Part shown: positions 46,861 to 55,122 of the stretch, piece by piece
Layout of the letters: the number at the start of each line of letters is the position of its first letter
How positions within the stretch are numbered: the first letter of the stretch is position 1
Assembly (NCBI RefSeq): GCF_001514305.1
Contig: NZ_KQ949078.1
Coordinates: forward strand, 371,122 to 435,121
Length of the DNA: 64,000 bases
Reading direction: 5' to 3'
Source of the DNA: Streptomyces dysideae
Lineage (GTDB): Bacteria > Actinomycetota > Actinomycetes > Streptomycetales > Streptomycetaceae
Notes under the pieces: generated by a model
What the model saw: the letters and a program-made list of their open reading frames with translations, nothing else
Database searches by the model: none
What the model was told of the DNA's origin: nothing
Program-made: the position numbers and the translations under genes

Positions 46861-47564
46861 CAAGTCGCCACGACCTCACCGTCACCCTGCCGTGGATGCG
46901 CGAGGGCACGGCCCTGCTGTCGGGCGTGGCCGACGGCCTCACCGACGACGACCTGCGCGCCCCCAGCGCCCTCCCCGGCTGGACCAGAGCGCACGTCATC
47001 GGCCACGTGGCCCGCAATGCCGAGGCCCTCGTCCGCCTGGCCACCTGGGCACGCACCGGCGTCCGCACCCCGATGTACGCGAACCGTGAGCAACGCGCCG
47101 CCGAGATCGAGTCCTCGGCGGCTCTCCCGCCCGACGTACTGCGAGGGCAGCTGAAGTCCACGGCCGCAGAACTGCAGGACGCCCTGGCGGCCCTCGACCC
47201 CACCACCTGGCAGGCCGAGGTCACCAGCGCCCTGGGGCGCACCATCCCCGCCGCCGAGATCCCCTGGATGCGGGTACGCGAGGTGTGGCTGCACGCCGTC
47301 GACCTGGCATCGGGAACGACCTTCACGGACCTCCCCGCCCCCCTGATCGACACCCTCCTCGACGACGTCACCGCCACCCTGTCCACCCGCCCCGCATGCC
47401 CGGCGGTCCGCCTCACCCCGACCGACCGTGAGACGACCTGGCACCTCGGCCCGCCGACGGCCCAGGCACCCGTCCTGGCCAGGGCACCTGCCGCAGAGCT
47501 CCTGGCCTGGACGACCGGCCGTTCGTCCCGGCCCGAACCGGTGCGCCTGCCGCCCTGGCTGTGA
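46857..47564 (+). CDS. Mycothiol-dependent maleylpyruvate isomerase
   Basis: 235 residues; ATGA overlap with the ligase gene. DinB-like metal-binding four-helix domain: GVADGLTDDDLRAPSALPGW, TRAHVIGHVARNAEALVRLA (first His ligand), and WMRVREVWLHAVDLASG (Glu and His of the ExxxH pair). It converts maleylpyruvate to fumarylpyruvate using mycothiol, the actinobacterial thiol. It links the dioxygenase and the hydrolase of the same operon and is its last gene. Confidence 0.9.
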   Translation: MTSRHDLTVTLPWMREGTALLSGVADGLTDDDLRAPSALPGWTRAHVIGHVARNAEALVRLATWARTGVRTPMYANREQRAAEIESSAALPPDVLRGQLKSTAAELQDALAALDPTTWQAEVTSALGRTIPAAEIPWMRVREVWLHAVDLASGTTFTDLPAPLIDTLLDDVTATLSTRPACPAVRLTPTDRETTWHLGPPTAQAPVLARAPAAELLAWTTGRSSRPEPVRLPPWL

Positions 47565-47630
47565 CAGGCCGCGCGGTTCACCGACGGTTTCCTTCCGTGC
47601 CTGTCGCACTGTCTGTCACGCCCCCGACCG

Positions 47631-49952
47631 TCACGCCCTCCGCCCGCGCCCCGGCGCTGCGGAGCGCAGGAGGCGGAGCAGACGGGTGCGGCGCGGAACG
47701 CGGTGCCGGACGGTCTTCTCGACCGCGTCGCAGTCCGCCCACGCGGCGTCGGCGGCCGCCGCGTCAGGTCTGCGGCCCGCGTACTCGACCTCGTTGACCA
47801 GCGTGGCCAGTGCCGGCAGGCGCCGGCCCATGGCGCCGCCCACGTGCTCCGCGCCGAAGGCGGCGACCTCCTGCGCCGTGTGCGCTCCCGTGGCGGGAAG
47901 GCCGATCTCCGTGAGGCGTTCGATGATCTGCTGCCAGGCGCCGAGGACCCTGCGCCGCGCGTCCGGGTCGTTGCGCCGTCTGCCGCGCCTGTTGTGCGGC
48001 AGCCACAGTGCGTACAGCACATAGGCCGTGGCGAGCAGGAGCAGCGCGAGAGGAACAGCGAGCCATACGGGCAGCCCGGAGCCGGACGCACCCGCGGCGG
48101 CGGGGGCTGCCTCGTCCGGCGTGCGCGGCGGCGTCGACGGCCGCGCCGGTTCGGTGCTCTCCCGGTCCGCCTGGTCAGCGTTCCGGCGTTCCTCGGGCTC
48201 CTGTGCCGATACGGCGGAGGAGCCGCCCTGCGCGGCCTCGCCGGGCGTCGGGTGGAACGGCACCCAGCCGACACCGGCGAACCTCACCTCCGGCCAGGCC
48301 AGCACGTCCTGTCCCCGTACCTGCCAGGTGCCGGAGCCGGTCCGCGTACCCGGGCGGAACCCCACGGCCACCCGGGTGGGAAGGCCCAGGGTGCGCGCCA
48401 GTACCGCGAACGAGGCGGCGAACTGCTCGGACGTACCGCGCCCGCCGTCCGCCAGGAAGAACTCCAGGCTCCGGTAGGTGTGGCCGGGCAGCGCCCCTGG
48501 GTCGAGCCGGTAGGTCGCGCGCAGCCAGTCGGCCAGTCGCACGGCCCGCTGGTACGGGTGGGTGCTGCCCTCGGTCACCCGTTCGGCGATCGTCCTGAAG
48601 GACCGCACGGAGGGGATCGGCTGCCCGGCCGCGTCGATGCCGGGGAGGTCCACCCGTGCCGGGTCGTCGGCGGCAGCGGCGTATCGCAGCCGCTCCGCGT
48701 CGTACACGGGGAGGTGCGAGGTCGCGGTGTAGGTGAAGCCGCGCGGGACCGCCTCTCCCGTGGAGAGCACTCCGCTGTCCGGGTCGACGGACAGGGAGGT
48801 GCCCTCGGGCGTGCTCACGGACGAGGGCCGGTCGGCGGCGGGGAGCCAGATGCCGGGCAGCGACTGCACGGTGAAACGCTGTTCGAGCATCTGGGTACGG
48901 CCCGGGCCGGCGCCCTTCTCCGCCGGGACCCGGCCACCGGTACGGGTCAGCCCGGCGCCGCTGGTCCAGGTCGTCCCGTCGTATCGGTCGAGGACCGCCA
49001 GCCGGTAGTTCCCGGGGGCCGCGCCCGAGGTCCGTACGGTGAAGACCGTCTCGTCGCCGTTGCGCGTCCAGGCCGCGACCTGGTCCAGCGGGCTGGTGGA
49101 CTCCGGCCGTACGGTCGGCGAAGTGACCGCCTCCCGAAGGCCGTAGGGGGCGCCGAGACCGGGAAGGTGCCGGCCCGGCAGCGCCACGACGAGCGCGAGC
49201 GCGACGACGACCGGCAGCCGGAGTGCCATGGCACGCAGCGGGAGCCGGGCCCGTGAACGCACCAGTACCAGCAGCGCCGTGGCCCCGGCCAGCACGCCGG
49301 CGGCCGGGTACGACGATCCCGGGCCGTCCACGCCGAGCACCAGCGGGAAGCCGAAGGCGAGGACCGGCGGCAGGGCCGGGAGCAGCGGGGCGCGGGTGCG
49401 CAGGGCGAGTTCCGCGGAGGCGAAGGCGGCCGTCCATACGACGGCGTGCGGCAGCACAAGCAGCTCGGGATCGCCGGGCGCGGGCAGGATGATGGAGAGC
49501 AGCGCGTGCGGGGCGTCGAGCAGCGCGGACCACGCGGCGCGCAGCGCGGGCCCGCCGGGCAGGCCGTCGCTCACCTCGTGGAACAGCGTCGCGCTGACGA
49601 CGACGGCCCATGCGACGACGGTCAGCAGCACGGACGGCCAGAGCGGCATGGCGGGGCGGCCCTCGCGGGCGGGGCGGCGGCCGAGCAGACCCGACAGCAC
49701 CGCCGACAGGACGACCGGGGCGAACACGGCCACCGCCAGCACCGGAAGCAGCTCGGACGGCGGGAAGATCCGGGCGAATCCGTAGCCCGCGGCGCCGGAC
49801 AGAGCGGCCACGGGCAGCAGTGACCACAGCCGTCGGGCCCGGTCCGCCGCCTCCCCCGAGGTGCCGCTCGCCCGCGCAGCCGCCGTCGGCGCCGGGTCCG
49901 GTGGTACGGCGCCTTGGCCCGGTGGAGAGGCCACAGCGGCCGTGGTGCTCAT
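47631..49952 (-). CDS. Transglutaminase-like membrane protein (TgpA/DUF3488 type) without catalytic triad
   Basis: 773 residues; ATG 49952 overlaps the DUF58 stop (ATGA). Several N-terminal membrane helices occupy residues ~40-270, then an extracellular transglutaminase-core domain, one more membrane helix (LPVWLAVPLALLLLATAYVL) and a cytoplasmic C-terminus. The core aligns clearly (RSLEFFLADGGRGTSEQFAA, SFAVLARTLGLPTRVAVGF, QDVLAWPEVRFAGVGWVPF). The expected Cys is Ser508 in GTSEQFA, the expected His is Leu551 in DVLAWPEV, and the expected Asp is His567 in PFHPTPG. It is therefore probably a non-enzymatic binding or scaffold protein of the MoxR/DUF58 operon. Confidence 0.88.
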   Translation of the reverse strand: MSTTAAVASPPGQGAVPPDPAPTAAARASGTSGEAADRARRLWSLLPVAALSGAAGYGFARIFPPSELLPVLAVAVFAPVVLSAVLSGLLGRRPAREGRPAMPLWPSVLLTVVAWAVVVSATLFHEVSDGLPGGPALRAAWSALLDAPHALLSIILPAPGDPELLVLPHAVVWTAAFASAELALRTRAPLLPALPPVLAFGFPLVLGVDGPGSSYPAAGVLAGATALLVLVRSRARLPLRAMALRLPVVVALALVVALPGRHLPGLGAPYGLREAVTSPTVRPESTSPLDQVAAWTRNGDETVFTVRTSGAAPGNYRLAVLDRYDGTTWTSGAGLTRTGGRVPAEKGAGPGRTQMLEQRFTVQSLPGIWLPAADRPSSVSTPEGTSLSVDPDSGVLSTGEAVPRGFTYTATSHLPVYDAERLRYAAAADDPARVDLPGIDAAGQPIPSVRSFRTIAERVTEGSTHPYQRAVRLADWLRATYRLDPGALPGHTYRSLEFFLADGGRGTSEQFAASFAVLARTLGLPTRVAVGFRPGTRTGSGTWQVRGQDVLAWPEVRFAGVGWVPFHPTPGEAAQGGSSAVSAQEPEERRNADQADRESTEPARPSTPPRTPDEAAPAAAGASGSGLPVWLAVPLALLLLATAYVLYALWLPHNRRGRRRNDPDARRRVLGAWQQIIERLTEIGLPATGAHTAQEVAAFGAEHVGGAMGRRLPALATLVNEVEYAGRRPDAAAADAAWADCDAVEKTVRHRVPRRTRLLRLLRSAAPGRGRRA

Positions 49953-51106
49953 CGCACGGCCTCCCAGCGCCATCCGGCCAGCAGTTCGTCCAGTGACGCG
50001 ACGTGCAACTGCGGTACGTCGGAAGCGGGGCCGGACACATCGCGCATGGCCGCGGCTTCGGCGCCGACGCGCAGCATGGTCACGCGGTCGAAGCGGCGCC
50101 GTACCCGGTCGACGGCACTGAGCCCCCGGGTGTCGCCGGTGCCGGTGACGACGACCAGCGCCCCGCCCCCGCGGTGGTTCTCCAGGCCGTCGAAGGCAGC
50201 GGTCACGGACCTCAGGTCCGAGCGTTCCACGACGGCCAGCCCGTCCAGGAGCGCCTCACCGTCGTTGCCCGAGCCATCGGTGTGCAGGACCGGTCCCGCC
50301 TCGCTGACCAGGTGCACGGGGAAGTGGGAGCGGGCGGCCGCGTAGGCGACGGAGGCCGCGCAGTCCACGGCCAGCTCGAAGTCGTCCTCCGAGGCGTAGG
50401 CACGCCGCCGGGTGTCGAGCACGAGTGTGGTGTGCGGGAGCGAGACATCGACCATCTGGCGGACCATCAGCGTGCCGGTGCGGGCCGTCGACCGCCAGTG
50501 GACCCGTCGCAGGTCGTCGCCGAGCACGTACTCGCGCAGCGCGTGGAAGGTCAGCGAGCCGTCGTCGGCGGTGTCGGAGGCCGGGCCCTCCACATGGTGC
50601 GCCTGCCCGGACGGCAGCACGGGCAGCGGGCAGACCCGGGGCCGTACGAGCAGCGTGTCCGAACCGCCGTACGGGCGCATGCGGCGGGCGAGCCCCAGGG
50701 GGTCGGTGCGCTCCAGCCGCAGCGGCCCCACCGGGACGCGGCCGCGGCGGGCGGTGGGCAGCGCGTACCGCAGTTCGTGGGCCGTGCCCGGGCGCAGCGG
50801 CGGTACGTCGACGGTGATGTCCCGTTCGCCGCACCGGTCGACGGCGCGCAGGCCCCGCCGGGTACGGCCCCCGGTGTTGGTGAGGGTGAGGCGGCCCTCG
50901 GCGGGATCGCCCCGGCCCACCCTGCTCGGCGTGATCTGCCGCTCGGCGCCCAGTACGGGTGCGGGCAGTGTCCACAGGACGGCGACGGCGACGGCGAGCA
51001 CGCAGGTCACGCCGAGCGCCGCGGCCTCGCCGTACCCGAGCGCGTAACCGACGGGGGTCAGCACGGCGCCCCCGGCCAGCACGCCCCACCCGGTGGCCGA
51101 CAGCAT
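49949..51106 (-). CDS. DUF58 membrane-anchored protein
   Basis: 385 residues with two N-terminal membrane segments (GWGVLAGGAVLTPVGYALGY, AALGVTCVLAVAVAVLWTLP). An Ig-like beta domain follows, then the DUF58 signature in SLTFHALREYVLGDDLRRVH and WRSTARTGTLMVRQMV, then a von Willebrand A-like part. The start overlaps the MoxR stop by one base (TGATG). DUF58 proteins are partners of MoxR ATPases. Confidence 0.92.
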   Translation of the reverse strand: MLSATGWGVLAGGAVLTPVGYALGYGEAAALGVTCVLAVAVAVLWTLPAPVLGAERQITPSRVGRGDPAEGRLTLTNTGGRTRRGLRAVDRCGERDITVDVPPLRPGTAHELRYALPTARRGRVPVGPLRLERTDPLGLARRMRPYGGSDTLLVRPRVCPLPVLPSGQAHHVEGPASDTADDGSLTFHALREYVLGDDLRRVHWRSTARTGTLMVRQMVDVSLPHTTLVLDTRRRAYASEDDFELAVDCAASVAYAAARSHFPVHLVSEAGPVLHTDGSGNDGEALLDGLAVVERSDLRSVTAAFDGLENHRGGGALVVVTGTGDTRGLSAVDRVRRRFDRVTMLRVGAEAAAMRDVSGPASDVPQLHVASLDELLAGWRWEAVR

Positions 51107-52083
51107 CAGACGCGTGCCCCGCTGTCCAGCCGCACCGTGGCCAGCACGTCGTCGATCACGTCCGCGCCGGTGCGGCCGCTCAGCTCGGCCTCCGGGGTGA
51201 GGATCAGCCGGTGCGCGAGGACGGGCCCGGCCAGCGCCTTGACGTCCTCGGGGAACGCGTACGGCCGGGACTGCGAGGCAGCACGCACCCGCACCGCGCG
51301 CAGCAGGGCGACGGAGCCGCGCGGCGAGGCACCGAGGCGTACGTCGGGAAGGGAGCGGGTCGCCGCCACCACCCGCACCAGGTAGTCGTACAGCGCGTCG
51401 GCCACCTGCACCTCGGCGGCGGCCTCGATGAACTCCGCGATCTCCCGGGCGGTGGCGACGGGAGTCAGCGACTCGGGGGTGGGGCCCGTGCCCGCTCCGG
51501 TGCCGGTGAGGACCGCGACCTCGGAGGCGTGATCGGGGTAGCCGACGGTGATCCGCATCAGGAAGCGGTCGAGCTGCGCCTCGGGCAGCGGGTAGGTGCC
51601 GCCCATGTCCACCGAGTTCTGGGTGGCCACCACCATGAACGGACGGGGCACCGGGTGAGTGGTGCCGTCGGCGGTGACCCGGCGCTCCTCCATCACCTCA
51701 AGCAGCGCGGACTGGGTCTTGGGGGAGGCGCGGTTGATCTCGTCGCCGAGCACGATGTTGGCGAAGACCGGGCCGGGGAGGAACTCGAACGCGCCGGTGT
51801 TCTGCCGGTAGACGGTGACGCCGGTGATGTCGGAGGGCAGCAGGTCCGGGGTGAACTGCACGCGCGCGAAGTCGGCCTCGATGGAGGCGGCGAGGCAGCG
51901 GGCGAGGGTGGTCTTGCCGGTGCCGGGCACGTCCTCGATCAGCAGATGGCCTTCGGAGAACAGGCAGGTCAGAGCCAGCTCGATGGTGTCGCGCTTGCCC
52001 TTGACGACGCGCTCGATGTTGTCGGCGAGGGCGTGGAAGAGGGGGGCGAAGCGGGCGGGGCCGTCGGTGGGGGGAGAGGTCAT
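51106..52083 (-). CDS. MoxR-family AAA+ ATPase
   Basis: 325 residues. Walker A LLIEDVPGTGKTTLARCLA, Walker B NIVLGDEINRASPKTQSALL, sensor 1 PFMVVATQNSVDMGGTYPLP, Arg finger QLDRFLMR, sensor 2 ASPRGSVALLRAVRVRA. ATG 52083 was chosen because it overlaps the stop of the upstream gene (ATGA); an ATG 6 nt earlier is possible. MoxR proteins act as chaperones for assembling partner proteins, here the DUF58 and transglutaminase-like products. Confidence 0.95.
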   Translation of the reverse strand: MTSPPTDGPARFAPLFHALADNIERVVKGKRDTIELALTCLFSEGHLLIEDVPGTGKTTLARCLAASIEADFARVQFTPDLLPSDITGVTVYRQNTGAFEFLPGPVFANIVLGDEINRASPKTQSALLEVMEERRVTADGTTHPVPRPFMVVATQNSVDMGGTYPLPEAQLDRFLMRITVGYPDHASEVAVLTGTGAGTGPTPESLTPVATAREIAEFIEAAAEVQVADALYDYLVRVVAATRSLPDVRLGASPRGSVALLRAVRVRAASQSRPYAFPEDVKALAGPVLAHRLILTPEAELSGRTGADVIDDVLATVRLDSGARV

Positions 52084-54305
52084 TCGCATGCCCAGACGTC
52101 GGGGTTGGAGCGGGACTCCACATAGTGGTCAGTGACGTACCCGGTGATGTTCTTGTCGAGGGTGGGGTCGTAGTAGGTGAGGCGGGCCCAGACATCAGTT
52201 GTCTTTGAGTTGATCGTGATTACTTGGCCCTTCGTGTTGCAGTGGACCGTGACCTCGGGGTTCTCCCCGGGAGGGATGCCTCCTGCCCGGCCGCCCTCTG
52301 TGCTGTGGGGCATGTTACGGATCCCGAGATCGCGTCCGTCGGGCTTGTTGTGCACGATGTTCATCTTCTGAGCGGGCAGGGACAGGTCGATCCACCCGGA
52401 TGCCGCCGCGCCCGATCCGGCGGCATTGCTCGCCATCACCGCCACCCCGCGGACGATGCCGTTCCGCAGACCGCTGTACGTGTGACTGGGCTCGGTGGTC
52501 TCCGCCGTCCCGCCGGGCCCGTTGAGCGTGTACGTCACCGAGCCGTCGGCACCCTGCGGAGGCAGCCAGGTCACCGTGCCGCCGTGTCCGCCCTGCGCGG
52601 GAGTGAAGGTGAGTTCCCGCGGCGCCCCCGGTGCGACGCACGGGCGCGCGAGTGCCGAGGGCGCGGACTCCTTGCTCGGCTTGTCCCCGGCGTACTCCGC
52701 GACCACGGTGAAGCCGTACTGCTCCTCGCACGACCCGCCCCTGACCTCGAAGGTGAACGGGCCGTCGGGGCCGATCTCCTCCGGAGTGACGGTCTGGTCC
52801 GGCGCCGACCCCTTGAGTACATAGCGCTGCGGGGTCGCGCCCGCCACCGGGGCGAAGGTGATCCGGATGGCGCCCGACCGCGACTCCACCTGCGGTGCCC
52901 CCGGGGCCCCGGGCTCCGCGCAGCCGGTCTCCCAGTGGAGTTCGCAGTCCTGGGTCGGCGCGGGTGAGGGCTCTGTCTGCGTCGGCTCCGGTGTCTGCCC
53001 GGAGGGGGCGCTCGGAGCCGGGACGGTCGCGCTCGGGACAGTCGCCGGGGGTGGAACCTGTGCGGCGGCGCCGCCCGTCGGGACGCTGTCCTCGACCGGC
53101 CTGTCCCCGGGCTTCCGCGCGGACGGCACATCCGTCTCGTACTTGCCGATGCGCCTGACCTCGCCGTCGGCGTCGATCACCGCGGCGGTGGCGCCGTCCT
53201 GGTCGTTCACCCACAACAGGCCGTCGCGGACGAAGAGTTCGAGTTCACCCGCCCCGTCGGTGATCCGTACCGGTTCGGCGAGCGCGGAGAGGGAGGTGTC
53301 GTACACCAGCAGTCTGCCGGTGGACTCGTCCGGTATGTAGACCCTCTTGCCGAGCAGTTGGGGTGCTCCCAGATCGTGGCCTTCCGCCGGCACGCGGGCG
53401 CGCAGCGTGTGCCGGCTGCGGACGTCCGTCATCATCAGCTCCCCGCTGCCGGTGGCCAGCACCGGCACCACGGAGCCGTCGGTGCTCGCCGGCACCAGGA
53501 GACCGGCCGGGGCCGACCCGGCGGTCGCGCCGTCGAGCGCGAAGGTGCCCTGCGTGCCCGTGACCGTCAGCACCTTCATCTCGGCGGCGGTCCTGTCCGT
53601 CACGACGGGCCGGCCTCCGGCCAGGGTCAGCGCCAGATCGTGGCCCGCCTCGGCCACCTTGACCGCCGTGCTCTTCAGGCCCTTGACGAACGGCACCACC
53701 GTGCCCTGGTCCGGCAGCGGCACCCACAGCGTGCCGTCCCCGTCCACCACGGCGGCTCCCGGCTTCCCGCCCAGTTGCACCGGCGGGCTCTCGGCCGTCG
53801 TCATCGCCGGGTCGATCCGCTGGACGGTGCCCTTCGCGGGGTCGAGGACATAGGCGTACGCGCCGCCGGAGAGCAGTTGCAGCCCCGCCGCGCCGTAGTC
53901 CGCGGACTGTTCGGCGGTGAGCTGCGAGGCGTCGATCCGTACGACCTGGCCGGTCTGCTCGTCCAGCACCAGAGTGGTCCTGCCGTCCTGCGCGACCGAG
54001 ACCGGGTGGCCCGCCATCCCGGCCGGCAGTACGGCCTTGCCGTCCACGTCACCGGTCAGGCCGTTGGCGTGGGCGACTTCGCCCTTCTCGCTGCTGGCCA
54101 GCCAGGCGGCGACGTCGGCGAGCCTGGGCCGGGTGCCGGACGCGCCGGCTCCGACGGCGAGTGAGGTACCGATGAGCGCGCCGACCGCGCCGACCGCCAG
54201 GTAACCCGTGACGCGGTTGCCGGTCGGCCGCAGCCTTGCCCAGGCGGCCGTGACCAGTGCCGCGCCGCGCGGACGCGGGCTCGGCGTCCCCTGCTCCCCC
54301 GGCAT
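52080..54305 (-). CDS. Membrane-anchored beta-propeller and fibronectin-III protein of the MoxR operon
   Basis: 741 residues from ATG 54305. A single N-terminal membrane anchor (TGYLAVGAVGALIGTSLAVG), then a beta-propeller (TTLVLDEQTGQVVRIDASQL, YVLDPAKGTVQRIDPAMTT, GTLWVPLPDQGTVVPFVKG), a Pro-rich linker, two fibronectin type III domains (VESRSGAIRITFAPVAGATP, TFTPAQGGHGGTVTWLPPQG) and a C-terminal SH3-like domain (KPDGRDLGIRNMPHSTEGGR, VTDHYVESRSNPDVW). First gene of the four-gene operon, outside the membrane. Probably a surface binding subunit; partners are inferred from context. Confidence 0.82.
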   Translation of the reverse strand: MPGEQGTPSPRPRGAALVTAAWARLRPTGNRVTGYLAVGAVGALIGTSLAVGAGASGTRPRLADVAAWLASSEKGEVAHANGLTGDVDGKAVLPAGMAGHPVSVAQDGRTTLVLDEQTGQVVRIDASQLTAEQSADYGAAGLQLLSGGAYAYVLDPAKGTVQRIDPAMTTAESPPVQLGGKPGAAVVDGDGTLWVPLPDQGTVVPFVKGLKSTAVKVAEAGHDLALTLAGGRPVVTDRTAAEMKVLTVTGTQGTFALDGATAGSAPAGLLVPASTDGSVVPVLATGSGELMMTDVRSRHTLRARVPAEGHDLGAPQLLGKRVYIPDESTGRLLVYDTSLSALAEPVRITDGAGELELFVRDGLLWVNDQDGATAAVIDADGEVRRIGKYETDVPSARKPGDRPVEDSVPTGGAAAQVPPPATVPSATVPAPSAPSGQTPEPTQTEPSPAPTQDCELHWETGCAEPGAPGAPQVESRSGAIRITFAPVAGATPQRYVLKGSAPDQTVTPEEIGPDGPFTFEVRGGSCEEQYGFTVVAEYAGDKPSKESAPSALARPCVAPGAPRELTFTPAQGGHGGTVTWLPPQGADGSVTYTLNGPGGTAETTEPSHTYSGLRNGIVRGVAVMASNAAGSGAAASGWIDLSLPAQKMNIVHNKPDGRDLGIRNMPHSTEGGRAGGIPPGENPEVTVHCNTKGQVITINSKTTDVWARLTYYDPTLDKNITGYVTDHYVESRSNPDVWACE

Positions 54306-54479
54306 CTCCGCCCCCACTGGTGGATATTCAAATCTGCTGGGGAGAAGGGTAATTGAAGCCACGGGAGGTGTCAGTGGCGACAGGGACGCGAGATGGTGAG
54401 TGGCGTGCGGGCCGCTCTTGGCTCAGCAGGCGGCGACCCACTCACGCTCCTGACGATTCGGCCATTCAGCAGGCTGGCG

Positions 54480-54986
54480 TCAGTCGATGCGGGCGCAGAG
54501 GTCGTCCGTCGTCCCGTGCACCAGGTTCACGGCCTTGTACCCGGCGGAGCTGATGTCCATCGTGTACACCCCGTCGATGATGTACAGGCCGCGCGGCAGG
54601 TTGCCCCTGCCCTCGCCGACGCCGACCAGCACCGGGCCGTGCACGGCCCAGAACTGGGAGCCGTCGGTGCGGTGCTCGACGAGGGCCGAGCCGCTCGCGT
54701 CGGCGTCGTGGAAGGCACCGGTCTCGGTGTTCGTGACCCGTACGACCAGATCGCCCTTGTACGCGACGCGCTTCGCCGTACCGTCGGGGTAGGTGTCCAG
54801 TACGCGCTTCATCACCTCGTCGATGACGGGCTCGCCGTGAACAGGGAAGTCGCACCGCAGCCCGGCATCGACGTCCCACGGCGCGGAAGGTGCCGGCTCC
54901 CAGCCGGTGCCGGCTCCGGCGGACGCGGGCTGTGCGCCCAGGACTACGGCGGCAAGTGCCAGCGGTGCGAGAACGGTTCGTCGCAT
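54480..54986 (-). CDS. Secreted protein of unknown function
   Basis: 168 residues. Signal peptide MRRTVLAPLALAAVVLGAQP with cleavage near ASA-GAG. The mature protein has two cysteines (LRCDFPVHGEP, TTDDLCARID) and a beta-rich body (AYKGDLVVRVTNTETGAF, YIIDGVYTMDISSAGYKA). Ribosome site GGGAGAGTC before ATG. No family recognised. Divergent from the SARP-CGNR gene. Confidence 0.78.
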   Translation of the reverse strand: MRRTVLAPLALAAVVLGAQPASAGAGTGWEPAPSAPWDVDAGLRCDFPVHGEPVIDEVMKRVLDTYPDGTAKRVAYKGDLVVRVTNTETGAFHDADASGSALVEHRTDGSQFWAVHGPVLVGVGEGRGNLPRGLYIIDGVYTMDISSAGYKAVNLVHGTTDDLCARID

Positions 54987-55122
54987 GACTCTCCCTGGTC
55001 GGAGGGGTGAAAGGAAGTTCCGCCGAAGAGGCGTATGCCAGTCTCTCGCCGCCCTCTGACCAAACCCTCACCACGACCGGCACGGACCGCGGACACTCGG
55101 CCCCACTAGGCTGCCGAGCGCC

